Both the position numbers and the translations under genes were made by a program. DNA of 61,403 nucleotides from Hyphomicrobiales bacterium (GTDB lineage: Bacteria; Pseudomonadota; Alphaproteobacteria; Rhizobiales; Rhizobiaceae), in the NCBI GenBank assembly GCA_011087605.1, contig JAALLE010000013.1, forward strand, positions 1 through 61,403. Reading direction: 5' to 3'. Shown here one piece after another: positions 27,304 to 36,339 of this stretch. The notes beneath the pieces were generated by a model. That model made no database searches. It worked only from the letters and a program-made list of their open reading frames with translations, and was not told the DNA's origin. How positions within the stretch are numbered: the stretch's first letter is position 1; each line of letters begins with the position of its first letter.

Positions 27304-28272
27304 ATGAACATGTCAGAAGCTACTCTAAACATTGATTTTGCCGGACAAGACGCTGTTATCCCTTTCCAGGTCAACCCTCTCGATGTGCGCGGACGTTCCG
27401 TTCAGTTGGGCCCAATGCTTGATTCAATCCTTGAGCGTCACGCCTATCCTGAGCCGGTGTCTCGCTTGTTGGCGGAAGCAATCACGTTGACGGTTCTGCT
27501 GGGAACGGCGCTGAAATTTGAAGGCAAATTCATCTTGCAGACTCAGACGGATGGACCGGTGTCGATGATCGTTACCGATTTTACAACACCGGGTTCAGTG
27601 CGCGCCTATGCCCGATATGATGAGCAGACACTGAACCAACTTGGTGAAACAGACACCGCCACACTGTTGGGGCGCGGCAGCCTCGCCATGACCATCGATC
27701 AGGGTGTCCACACCCAACGCTATCAGGGCATCGTGCAGCTGGACGGAACCAGTCTGGAAGACGTAGCACGTCAGTATTTCCGCCAGTCAGAGCAAATTCC
27801 AACAGACATTCGACTGGCCGTTGGCGAAGTTCTGACCCGTCGCGAAGGCCAAACGCCAAAACATGCCTGGACCGCAGGAGGCATTCTTGTGCAATTCCTG
27901 CCCGACACGGAAGAGCGCATGCGGCAACGTGATCTGCACGGCGGCGACGGAGACGGCGACGATAGTTTCGAAGAAGATGAGGTTTGGACCGAAACCAAGT
28001 TCCTGATGAAGACCATCGACGACATTGAACTGACGGACAGCACCGTTGAGCCAGAGAAACTGTTGTTCCGACTTTTCAACGAGCATGGTGTTCGGGTGTA
28101 TGATAGCCAGAAAGTGCAGGACAATTGTTCATGTTCTGAACAGAAGGTAACTGATATGCTGGAAGGGCTTTCAGCTGACGAACGTCAGGAAAGCGTTGAA
28201 CAAGGTGATATTCACGTCAAATGCGAGTTTTGTAGCCAAAGCTATTCATTCGACCCCGCGTTATTTGCTTGA
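27304..28272 (+). CDS. hslO: Redox-regulated chaperone Hsp33
   Basis: 322 residues, slightly long for Hsp33. The N-terminal substrate-binding domain is followed by an acidic linker (GGDGDGDDSFEEDE) and the C-terminal redox switch with four zinc cysteines, CSC and CEFC. On oxidation these release zinc, unfold and switch on holdase activity in E. coli. The start is ATG 27304 or the in-frame ATG two codons later. It is the third gene of the conserved argD-argF-hslO order; apaG, often next in related genomes as I recall, lies 6.8 kb away on the other strand. Confidence 0.93.
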   Translation: MNMSEATLNIDFAGQDAVIPFQVNPLDVRGRSVQLGPMLDSILERHAYPEPVSRLLAEAITLTVLLGTALKFEGKFILQTQTDGPVSMIVTDFTTPGSVRAYARYDEQTLNQLGETDTATLLGRGSLAMTIDQGVHTQRYQGIVQLDGTSLEDVARQYFRQSEQIPTDIRLAVGEVLTRREGQTPKHAWTAGGILVQFLPDTEERMRQRDLHGGDGDGDDSFEEDEVWTETKFLMKTIDDIELTDSTVEPEKLLFRLFNEHGVRVYDSQKVQDNCSCSEQKVTDMLEGLSADERQESVEQGDIHVKCEFCSQSYSFDPALFA

Positions 28273-28370
28273 TTTTGGAGGCGACTCCATTGCCATTTCA
28301 CCTGGCATTCGGGCGTGATATATTGCCGAATATTAACTTGAGTGGATTAGGCTGAGCTTTTAGTTTCGCC

Positions 28371-28385
28371 CCACTTCAGGAGTGG
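28371..28385 (+). promoter_or_regulatory. Small hairpin covering the ribosome binding site of the RND adaptor gene
   Basis: CCACT (28371-28375) pairs with AGTGG (28381-28385), holding the AGGAG ribosome binding site (28378-28382) partly in the loop and partly in the stem. It might dampen translation; the stem is only five pairs. Confidence 0.3.
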
Positions 28386-28389
28386 TTCT

Positions 28390-30015
28390 ATGTTGGACAA
28401 AGTTGGTGATAAGGACTTGCCTGTCGCCGAGAACGCCTCAAACAGCAATGCCGACGACGTGATATCCATTCTCGCGCCGCAGGATTCTGACGCGCCGGTT
28501 TCAAAGAGATCGATCTGGGTAAGCCTGCTCCTCGTGCTGTTGCAAGCGTTGTTGATGGTGGCCATTTTGTTCGGCTCATTCATGCTCGCCAAGCGCATGA
28601 TTGATGACAAACCCGAACCGAGAAAACGTCGGGCCTTCAAGACAGTTTATACAATTGAGACGGTGACTGCGAAAGCTGCTGATTATCAGCCGGTATTTAC
28701 TGCATATGGCCAAACCGTGGCCGCCCGCAGCGTAGATTTGAGGTCGCTGGTTTCTGGAGAAATTGTCAATGTCAGCCCAAAGCTGCGATCTGGCGCCAGG
28801 ATCTCCAAAGGCGACGTACTGATTGAAATTGATGAGTTCAACTATCGTGGTGCGCTTGCCGAAGCGAAGGCAAATTTGCTGGAAGCGGAAGCCAAGGTCA
28901 TTGAGAATGAAGCCCAGATTTCGTTGGAGATGAGTAAGCTTGCATCGGTGCGAGAACAGTTGGACCTGGCCACCGCTGATCTGGCGCGGGTTGAATCTCT
29001 GAAGCAGCGTCAAACTGCGACCCAACAACAGGTTGAAGTTCGCAAACTCGTTGTCAGCCAACGCAAGCAGGCCGTCCGCCTGTCGGAAGATACGATCAAC
29101 GTACAAAAGGCACGGATCGAGCAGTTGAAGGCTTCCTTGTTGCGCCTGCAGTGGCGGGTTGATCAGGCAAATCGCAATCTTGTTTCAACCAAGCTGGAAG
29201 CACCTTTTTCAGGCATTGTCAGGTCAAGTACGGCTGAAATGGGTCGGGCAATTACTGCCAATGATGTTGTCGTTTCCATGTATGAAGCCGATACGATGGA
29301 AGTGAAATTTACCCTGACCGACGCACAATATGGCCGCTTGCAAACCGATGATGGTGGGTTGATCGGACGCAAACTGGAAATCATCTGGTCCGTTGGTGGA
29401 AAGGACTGGAAATATCCTGCAATGATCGATCGTGTCGGCGCCGAAATTACCTCCAGCCGTGGCGGAGTGGAACTGTTTGGTGTTGTTGGTGATTCAACCG
29501 ATGCGGTCGCAATACGACCTGGCGCCTTTGTCGAAGTTCGTGTGCCGGACCGGCTGTTTTCCAACACCATTATGGTGCCTGATACTGCTATCTATGGCAC
29601 CGATACGGTGTATACCGCTGTCGAAGGCAAGCTGGTTGAAAATCAGGTGGAGATCGTCGCTTATGAAGGCGAAAAGGCACTGATTTCCACTGGCTTGAAA
29701 ACGGGTGATGAAGTCCTGACCACCCGAATTACTGAAGTAAGCGCCGGGCTGAACGTGCGCCGTGAAGGCGAAGCACCGCAACGCCCGGCAGCTGCTCAAC
29801 GCGGCGGCGGCGGCGAGAACGGCGAGAACGGTAATAACGGCAATACCAACAGAAGCGCTGCTCCGCGTGGCCGCCCGACGCCAGAGGAAATTGCCAAAGT
29901 CGCCAAGTCCAACAATCTGACGCTTGATCAGTTTCGTGCGTTATCCCGCGACAAACGGCGTGAGCTGATTGGCACGTTCCGTGCCGGCGGCGCTGACGCC
30001 GCCAAAGGGCAATAG
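28390..30015 (+). CDS. RND efflux periplasmic adaptor (membrane fusion protein)
   Basis: 541 residues, longer than the usual 370-420. An N-terminal cytoplasmic stretch of about 37 residues precedes a single transmembrane anchor (SLLLVLLQALLMVAILFG). The lipoyl half-motifs (VVNVSPKL-like and LEAPFSGIVRS), a long coiled-coil hairpin (about 165-265) and beta-barrel domain follow. The end, from about residue 460, is a Gly/Asn-rich linker (RGGGGENGENGNNGN) and a helical, charged tail not found in standard adaptors. It links the RND pump to an outer-membrane channel, which is not encoded nearby. The RND transporter starts 12 bases after it, so the two are an operon. Confidence 0.88.
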   Translation: MLDKVGDKDLPVAENASNSNADDVISILAPQDSDAPVSKRSIWVSLLLVLLQALLMVAILFGSFMLAKRMIDDKPEPRKRRAFKTVYTIETVTAKAADYQPVFTAYGQTVAARSVDLRSLVSGEIVNVSPKLRSGARISKGDVLIEIDEFNYRGALAEAKANLLEAEAKVIENEAQISLEMSKLASVREQLDLATADLARVESLKQRQTATQQQVEVRKLVVSQRKQAVRLSEDTINVQKARIEQLKASLLRLQWRVDQANRNLVSTKLEAPFSGIVRSSTAEMGRAITANDVVVSMYEADTMEVKFTLTDAQYGRLQTDDGGLIGRKLEIIWSVGGKDWKYPAMIDRVGAEITSSRGGVELFGVVGDSTDAVAIRPGAFVEVRVPDRLFSNTIMVPDTAIYGTDTVYTAVEGKLVENQVEIVAYEGEKALISTGLKTGDEVLTTRITEVSAGLNVRREGEAPQRPAAAQRGGGGENGENGNNGNTNRSAAPRGRPTPEEIAKVAKSNNLTLDQFRALSRDKRRELIGTFRAGGADAAKGQ

Positions 30016-30027
30016 GGAGGCGATATC

Positions 30028-33000
30028 ATGGCGTCTCGTGAATTGACCAAACACGCAATGGACCTGACAAAACCGTCGGGTCTGATCAGCCTGTTCGTAC
30101 GCCATCGCAATGCCGCTAATCTGGTGATGGTATTGATGATCATTTTCGGGGCAATTTCCCTGAGCCGCATCAACACCCAGTTTTTCCCGAAAATCGAAAT
30201 TCCTGTCATCACAACGACGGTAGAGTGGTCGGGAGCAAGTGCCGAGGATATAGAATCCAACATATTGGAGATTATCGAACCGGAGCTGCGCTATCTGGAC
30301 GGTGTTGACCGGGTAACTTCTCGTGCTCGCGAAGGAATTGCCTCCATTGGCATAGAATATGAATCCGGCGTCGACATGAAGGAAGCTTTGCGTGAGGCCG
30401 AAACCGCTGTCAAAGCTGTCACTACGTTGCCGGAAGATTCAGAAACGCCGACGGTTCGTCAATCGACGCGTGGTTTTGATCGGGTTGCCCGTTTGGCGCT
30501 GACGGGTCCGGTTTCAGAAAAAGCCTTGCGCTTTTATGCGAAAAAAATCCGCGACGATCTGATCGAGCGCGGCATCGACAAAATCCTGTTTACCGGACTG
30601 CGTACGCGAGAGTTGCATGTGGATGTACCCGAACGGGAACTACGCCGCCTGGATCTGACCATCGGAGACATATCGCGGACCATATCATCGAATTCCCGAG
30701 ATCTGCCTTCCGGACAGATGGATGGCACAGTTGAAAAACAACTGCGCACGCTGGCCGATGCGGAAACGCCTGAAGGTTTGGGAAATATCGAAATCAAGAG
30801 TTTTGCCAGTGGTGAAAAAGTCCGGTTGCACGATGTGGCCAGGATTACCGATGGTTATAAGGACGGCGAACCGCGCGGCTTCATCAATGGTGAAAACGCC
30901 ATTCAGATCGAAATTCAACGCGCCGATTCTGCCGACACACTGCGCACCAATCAGATATTGACGGGATATCTCAAGGAGATCGAGGGCACCCTGCCAGCGG
31001 GTCTTGAACTGTTGCAATACGATGTGCGGGCCAATGCCCTGACCGACCGTATTATGCTGCTGGTTACAAATGGCTTGGGAGGATTGGTTCTCGTTGTTGG
31101 CATCCTGTTTATCTTTCTAAATGCCCGTATCGCCTTTTGGGTGGCTGCCGGTATTCCAGTTGCCATGTTGGCAACTATCGGGATCATGTGGCTGCTCGGG
31201 CAGACCATAAACATGATTTCCCTGTTCGGACTGATCATGATGCTGGGGATCATTGTCGATGATGCCATTGTGGTGGGTGAACACACGGCAACCCGGTTCA
31301 CCGCCGGTGACGGGCCGTTTGAGGCGGCCGAAAATGGCGCCGGGCGCATGGTCATGCCGGTGTCGGCTGCGATGATTACAACGATTGCCGCCTTTGCACC
31401 CATCTTGGTAATCCGTGGTGGCATCGGGCAGATTATGGGCGTGCTGCCAATTGTCGTGATTGCGGTGATCATTGCCAGTCTTATTGAATGCTTTTTGATC
31501 CTGCCCGGTCATCTGGCTCACACGTTGCGACCTCGCGTGGCGCGGCGCTGGTCTTACTGGCGACAGTTTACAGTTGCGCTGCTGATTGGCGTTTTTGCCG
31601 TATCCGTTGCCGAACCGGGCAAGGGCGGCTGGTTTATTGAACTGACGAACGGCATCCTTGCCTGGCTTCGTGGTTATGTTGCCATTCCGCAAATGCCCGG
31701 CTCGCCTGAGCAGATCGTTGACTTCATCCAGCAACAGCGGGAGTCAACATCGTTGCTGATGTTCATCGGTGGGTTGGCGATCATAGCCTATGTGGCGTCG
31801 GTTCTGCTGGAGGTGGTTTTTTCCCTGATAGCCCGCTGGCGGCAGCGGGGACGTTCTGAAAACGAAGTTGTCACCGACGGTGCCTTCCGCAGAACTTTCG
31901 ACAAGGGCTTTAACTGGTTCCGTGACAATCCATTTGACCTGTTGGTGCGCGGTTCATTCTCCTTCCGTTATTTCACAATTGCCGTGGCAGCCGCACTGTT
32001 TGGCGTTGGCGTGATCGGGATGATCATGGGCGGCAAGGTGGGCTTTGTATTCTTCCCGTCTGCAGAAGCTGAAAACATTAATGCGCGCATCGTGTTTAAT
32101 GCCGGAATGCCCGAGCAAAAAGCAATTGAAGCGATCAACCGCATCGATCAGGCACTGCGCAAGGCAGAACAGGACCTGACCGGTGGCAACGAGAAACTGG
32201 TGATCGCCTCATTTGCGACACTGGGCAAAGCCGGACGTTCCACGGGAGACAATGTCGCCAGTATCCGTGTGCAATTGACAACTTCGGAACAAAGAACTGT
32301 CCGCACCCCCGAGATTACACGAGCCTGGCGCAGAGCCCTGCCAAAAATTGCCGGTGTGCGTCGTGCAGCGCTTTATGAATCGCGCGGTGGTCCACCAGGA
32401 CGTGATATTGATATCCAATTGCAAGGCCCCGACATCGCTGTATTGAAACAGGCCGCAACAGCGATAATTCCGCTGGTGCAAACAGTTGAAGGCATTTCGG
32501 GCGTGTCGGATGATCTGCCCTATGGCAAGCCGGAACTGACCATGCAGCTCAAGGATCGTGGTGCCTCGTTGGGCTTTACAATCGATGCAGTTGGCCGTCA
32601 GTTGCGCAATTCGTTTGAAGGGGCCATTCCGCGACGTTTTGCAGATGGAGATGACGAGATCACCATTCGCGTTTCAAAAGTCATGCGCAGCAATGGCACG
32701 GCAGCTTTGCGCAATTTCAATTTGAAAAGCCCGGCTGGTGAATTTGTTCCCTTGTCGGAAGTTGTGTCGATAACCGAGCGACAGGGCTTTGCGGCCATTG
32801 AGCGCATTGACGGCAAGGCGACCGTCTCGGTAACCGCTGACATCGATACGGAAGTAAACACAACCGAAAAGGCCATAGAAGAGCTGGAAGCTTCCGATTT
32901 GCAGCAGATCGTCGATCGCTATGGGGTCAGTTACCGATATTCGGGGCGCGATGAAGAGCGACGCAAGGCATTTGCCGACCTGCAGATCGGTGCACTGATT

Positions 33001-33534
33001 GCCTTGGCGGTGATCTATATTGTTCTTGCCTGGGTATTTGCCAGCTATTGGCGTCCTATTGCGGTGATGTTGATCATTCCCTTTGGTGTTGTTGGCGCAG
33101 TCTTCGGCCACTATTTGTTGGGTCTGAAACTGACCATTTTGTCGTTTATCGGATTGCTTGGCCTGGCCGGCATTCTGGTCAACGATTCGATCATTCTTGT
33201 CAGTCGCCTTGATGAACGATTGCGAGAAGGTAGCTCGCTGAAGGAAGCTGCCATTGGTGCCGGTCGCGACAGGCTGCGCGCGGTTCTGCTGACATCGCTG
33301 ACGACAATTGGTGGACTTATTCCATTGATGTTTGAAAAGAGCCTGCAGGCGCAATTCCTGTTGCCGATGGCAACCACCATGGTGTTCGGGCTGGCGTCAG
33401 CAACGCTGCTGGTTCTGTTTCTGGTACCTGCATTTGTTGGCATTGGTGAAGATATTCGCAAATTGCTGGATCTGCTTTTCGGCAAGAAACAACCGCCCGC
33501 CAAGAGCGGCACGGTTCTGCAGCCTGCCGAATAA
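30028..33534 (+). CDS. RND-family efflux transporter permease (AcrB/HAE1-like)
   Basis: 1168 residues, against about 1030-1050 for most AcrB-type pumps. It has the N-terminal helix, two large periplasmic loops and two sets of transmembrane helices; FFPKIEIPVITT near the start, and the TM4 proton-relay region LFGLIMMLGIIVDDAIVV with two Asp residues, are clear. Between TM6 and the second half, at about residues 500-620, there is an unusual segment with two further hydrophobic stretches (FTVALLIGVFAVSV, FIGGLAIIAYVASVLLEVVF). A strong ribosome binding site (GGGAGG) precedes the ATG. It would export drugs, solvents or lipids with the adaptor upstream. Confidence 0.93.
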   Translation: MASRELTKHAMDLTKPSGLISLFVRHRNAANLVMVLMIIFGAISLSRINTQFFPKIEIPVITTTVEWSGASAEDIESNILEIIEPELRYLDGVDRVTSRAREGIASIGIEYESGVDMKEALREAETAVKAVTTLPEDSETPTVRQSTRGFDRVARLALTGPVSEKALRFYAKKIRDDLIERGIDKILFTGLRTRELHVDVPERELRRLDLTIGDISRTISSNSRDLPSGQMDGTVEKQLRTLADAETPEGLGNIEIKSFASGEKVRLHDVARITDGYKDGEPRGFINGENAIQIEIQRADSADTLRTNQILTGYLKEIEGTLPAGLELLQYDVRANALTDRIMLLVTNGLGGLVLVVGILFIFLNARIAFWVAAGIPVAMLATIGIMWLLGQTINMISLFGLIMMLGIIVDDAIVVGEHTATRFTAGDGPFEAAENGAGRMVMPVSAAMITTIAAFAPILVIRGGIGQIMGVLPIVVIAVIIASLIECFLILPGHLAHTLRPRVARRWSYWRQFTVALLIGVFAVSVAEPGKGGWFIELTNGILAWLRGYVAIPQMPGSPEQIVDFIQQQRESTSLLMFIGGLAIIAYVASVLLEVVFSLIARWRQRGRSENEVVTDGAFRRTFDKGFNWFRDNPFDLLVRGSFSFRYFTIAVAAALFGVGVIGMIMGGKVGFVFFPSAEAENINARIVFNAGMPEQKAIEAINRIDQALRKAEQDLTGGNEKLVIASFATLGKAGRSTGDNVASIRVQLTTSEQRTVRTPEITRAWRRALPKIAGVRRAALYESRGGPPGRDIDIQLQGPDIAVLKQAATAIIPLVQTVEGISGVSDDLPYGKPELTMQLKDRGASLGFTIDAVGRQLRNSFEGAIPRRFADGDDEITIRVSKVMRSNGTAALRNFNLKSPAGEFVPLSEVVSITERQGFAAIERIDGKATVSVTADIDTEVNTTEKAIEELEASDLQQIVDRYGVSYRYSGRDEERRKAFADLQIGALIALAVIYIVLAWVFASYWRPIAVMLIIPFGVVGAVFGHYLLGLKLTILSFIGLLGLAGILVNDSIILVSRLDERLREGSSLKEAAIGAGRDRLRAVLLTSLTTIGGLIPLMFEKSLQAQFLLPMATTMVFGLASATLLVLFLVPAFVGIGEDIRKLLDLLFGKKQPPAKSGTVLQPAE

Positions 33535-33564
33535 TTAATCCAATTGTGATTATGGGCAGCAGGC

Positions 33565-35052
33565 TCAGGATCGCCAGAATCGAGGGCTGAGTAGCACCAG
33601 CACGGTGAAAAGTTCCAGCCTGCCGAGCAGCATTGTGATGCATAAAATCCATTTTGGTGCATCACCCAGATCCTTGTATGTTCCTGCAGGCCCGATAATG
33701 GCACCGAGCCCCGGTCCGACATTGGAAATTGCCGACCCTGCACCCGACAAGGCCGTAACCGTATCCACGCCGGCGACGGAAAGTGCCATCGCGGAGATGG
33801 CGAAGGACAGGATGTAGAGGAAGAAGAAACTCATCACCGCCGAAGTAACGTCTTCGCTGATCGGGCGGTTGTTGAACTTCTGAGTGAAGATGCCATGAGG
33901 ATAAAGCACCCTCGCCAGGTGCTGGCGGACATTTTGAAAAAGCACCTGAAAGCGGAAGATTTTAATTCCACACGAGGTTGATCCGGCGCAGCCACCGATG
34001 AACATGATGAAAAAGAAAAACGCCACGGCGACCGGCCCCCAACCATCATAGTCTGTGGTTGAATAGCCTGTTCCCGTGAGGATTGAAGTGACGTTGACGG
34101 CAGCAAAGCGGAAAGCGTCCAGACCACCGCGCACGCCGACCGTTTCCTCGATCATCCAGGCAAACAGGATAACCCCAACCAGCAACAACATGAATGTGCG
34201 CACCTGACCATCGCGCAACAGCGGTTTGCCATCACCCTGCAGCGCCTGCACGTAGAGCAGAAACGGCAATGACCCGATGATCATGAATATGATGGCAATT
34301 GTATCAATGGCCGGATTGTCGAAGAATCCAAGCGACGCATCGTGGTTGGAAAACCCACCCGTCGCCACCGTCGTCATGGCGTGCACAACAGCGTCAAGAA
34401 CGCCCATCCCGGCAAACAGATACGCCAACATGCAAATGCCCGTCAGATTCAGAAAAATAAGCGTGATAAACCCCGAAATCTGGGTCGCTCGAGGCAATAT
34501 TTTCTCCGGTGTTTCAAAGGCTTCCACCTTAAACAACTGCATGCCGCCAATCTGCAGCATTGGCAGCACCGAAACCGCCATAACAATAATGCCCAGCCCA
34601 CCTAGCCATTGCAGAATGCCGCGCCACAAAAGCGTGCCGGGTGGCAATGTGTCGAGGCTTGTAATGACTGTCGCACCGGTCGTAGTAAGCCCGGAAATCG
34701 ATTCAAAAAACGCATCGGTATAGGTCGGGACTGCAGATGACCAATAGAATGGCAGCGCACCGAAGGCCGCCAGGGCAATCCACACCAATACCGTCATCAC
34801 AAATGCCTGTCGGGTGGACAGACCGCTACTACTGCCGCGGGTCGCCAGGAACATCAGCAGCCCGATGCCCATCGTGGTGATTGCAGCAACGCCAAACACC
34901 TGCCAGTTGTCATTGCCGGAGGCGAGGTCGACAAATGTTGGCAACAGCATGGCTCCACCGAGCATCGCCAACAGCACGCCGATCACCAGGATGATCGGAG
35001 TTGGGTCGAATACCGGGCGTCGTGCAACGCTTGATGAGGAAGACAAGGACAT
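33565..35052 (-). CDS. trkH: TrkH-family potassium uptake protein
   Basis: 495 residues, integral membrane protein of the Trk/Ktr/HKT superfamily. Four pore-loop selectivity regions are seen, among them SISGLTTTGATV, TTVATGGFSNHD, TGTGYSTTDYDGW and SAISNVGPGLG. It would move potassium across the inner membrane with a TrkA NAD-binding subunit, not encoded in the window. It ends close to the RND gene on the opposite strand and starts three bases after the apaG stop, so apaG-trkH is probably one transcript. Confidence 0.9.
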   Translation of the reverse strand: MSLSSSSSVARRPVFDPTPIILVIGVLLAMLGGAMLLPTFVDLASGNDNWQVFGVAAITTMGIGLLMFLATRGSSSGLSTRQAFVMTVLVWIALAAFGALPFYWSSAVPTYTDAFFESISGLTTTGATVITSLDTLPPGTLLWRGILQWLGGLGIIVMAVSVLPMLQIGGMQLFKVEAFETPEKILPRATQISGFITLIFLNLTGICMLAYLFAGMGVLDAVVHAMTTVATGGFSNHDASLGFFDNPAIDTIAIIFMIIGSLPFLLYVQALQGDGKPLLRDGQVRTFMLLLVGVILFAWMIEETVGVRGGLDAFRFAAVNVTSILTGTGYSTTDYDGWGPVAVAFFFFIMFIGGCAGSTSCGIKIFRFQVLFQNVRQHLARVLYPHGIFTQKFNNRPISEDVTSAVMSFFFLYILSFAISAMALSVAGVDTVTALSGAGSAISNVGPGLGAIIGPAGTYKDLGDAPKWILCITMLLGRLELFTVLVLLSPRFWRS

Positions 35053-35055
35053 GGG

Positions 35056-35487
35056 TTAATTCATCACACGCCGCGCTGTGGGCAGATCCAGAGCAAATGC
35101 GGGAATATCAATTTCAAACGTCGTATTGTCGGCTGACTGCATGGTGTATCGCCCGACCATAAAACCGGAATCGGTGCCCAGCGGACAGCCGCTTGTATAT
35201 TCAAAAGCGTCCCCCGGCTTCAATACCGGCTGTTCTCCAACAACTCCTGCTCCTTGCACCATTTCGATCTTGCCATTGCCATCGGTAATTTCCCAGCAGC
35301 GCTCTTTCAACTGGACGGTCTGGCGCCCTTCATTGCGGATTTCGATCGTATAGGCCCAGACATGCTGGCCGGCCTCCGGATCGGAGCGATCTTCAAGATA
35401 GGCCGGCTCCACAAACACGCGAATATTGTGTGTCAGCGCCATATAGCGACCGTCCGATGTGGTGGCCTGAGACTCATTCTGGCTCAT
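35056..35487 (-). CDS. apaG: ApaG protein
   Basis: 143 residues (130 if the ATG at 35442 is used). ApaG is a small fibronectin-type-III-like protein linked with cobalt/magnesium efflux phenotypes and often encoded near KsgA or, in alphaproteobacteria, HslO. Recognisable are VFVEPAYLEDRSD, YTIEIRNEGRQTVQL, the GXGXVGEQPVLKPGD-type loop and the GRYTMQ ending. No strong ribosome binding site separates the two possible starts. Confidence 0.9.
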   Translation of the reverse strand: MSQNESQATTSDGRYMALTHNIRVFVEPAYLEDRSDPEAGQHVWAYTIEIRNEGRQTVQLKERCWEITDGNGKIEMVQGAGVVGEQPVLKPGDAFEYTSGCPLGTDSGFMVGRYTMQSADNTTFEIDIPAFALDLPTARRVMN

Positions 35488-35607
35488 GGTTTGCAGCGTC
35501 CGTTAGCTGTTATGGATATCTTCCAGGGTTCCATTGGATTGATAATATCAATGGCAGGTTCAATGGTTTAGGCTCTTTATAACCGAATTGAGGAATTTCA
35601 TCCAACT

Positions 35608-36231
35608 ATGTTTGACAAGTCTGTCAGAGCGGTGATCGATCCATTGCTTGACCGCATTGCAAGGTCTTTGGCCGAATACGGAGCAACGCCAAACGGCGTC
35701 ACCTGGCTGGGGTTTGCGCTTGGCGTCGCGGCCGCGGTGAGCATAGCATTTAACTCCTATTACTGGGGTCTCGCCCTGATGTTGGCATCGCGCCTGTGCG
35801 ACGGGTTGGATGGTGCAGTGGCCCGAGCGGACAGTTCCCATAGGGGCGCAACAGATCTGGGTGGATTTCTCGATATTGTGCTGGATTTTGCTTTTTACGG
35901 GATTATTCCATTTGCCTTCATACTGGCCGATCCGACCAACAACGCTCTGGCAGGTGGACTGCTGCTGCTGGTGTTTTACGCCAATGGCGCAAGCTTTCTG
36001 ACGTTTGCGCTGATGTTGGAAAAGCGTGGACTGGAGGGGCGCGAGCGGGGCAGCAAAAGTCTGGTCTATACGGCGGGACTTGCCGAAGCGACAGAAACAA
36101 TTTTTGTTTTCATGCTGTTCTGTCTGTTTCCCGACTGGTTCAGCGTGATCGCCTACGGGTTTTCCGTCATCGTGGTGATAACAACTGTTACCCGGTTTGT
36201 GCTCGCTTATCAGGTATTTGGCGAAAACTAG
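35608..36231 (+). CDS. CDP-alcohol phosphatidyltransferase family membrane protein
   Basis: 207 residues with about five to six membrane helices. The CDP-alcohol motif is seen as DGLDGAVARADSSHRGATD followed by LGGFLDIVLD, with the key Asp residues kept, so it should transfer a phospho-alcohol from a CDP-activated lipid or nucleotide. The stretch between AR and the next Gly-x3-Asp is longer than in standard members (about 11 residues instead of 8). This is not the PgsA or PssA type by length or style; YnjF-like proteins are the closest from memory. Substrate unknown. Confidence 0.8.
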   Translation: MFDKSVRAVIDPLLDRIARSLAEYGATPNGVTWLGFALGVAAAVSIAFNSYYWGLALMLASRLCDGLDGAVARADSSHRGATDLGGFLDIVLDFAFYGIIPFAFILADPTNNALAGGLLLLVFYANGASFLTFALMLEKRGLEGRERGSKSLVYTAGLAEATETIFVFMLFCLFPDWFSVIAYGFSVIVVITTVTRFVLAYQVFGEN

Positions 36232-36254
36232 CACCCAAATACCAACTCCAAACC

Positions 36255-36271
36255 CACCCGCGCGGCGGGTG
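36255..36271. terminator. GC-rich hairpin between convergent genes
   Basis: CACCCGC (36255-36261) pairs with GCGGGTG (36265-36271) over three bases, between the ends of the phosphatidyltransferase gene and the ABC permease gene. It may end transcription from both sides, but no clear T run is present. Confidence 0.35.
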
Positions 36272-36339
36272 TGTCTCATCAGCACCGGTCGGGACAGCTT
36301 TGAAACGTGTTGTGGCAATGCCCAGTTGAGAGCTGCGTT

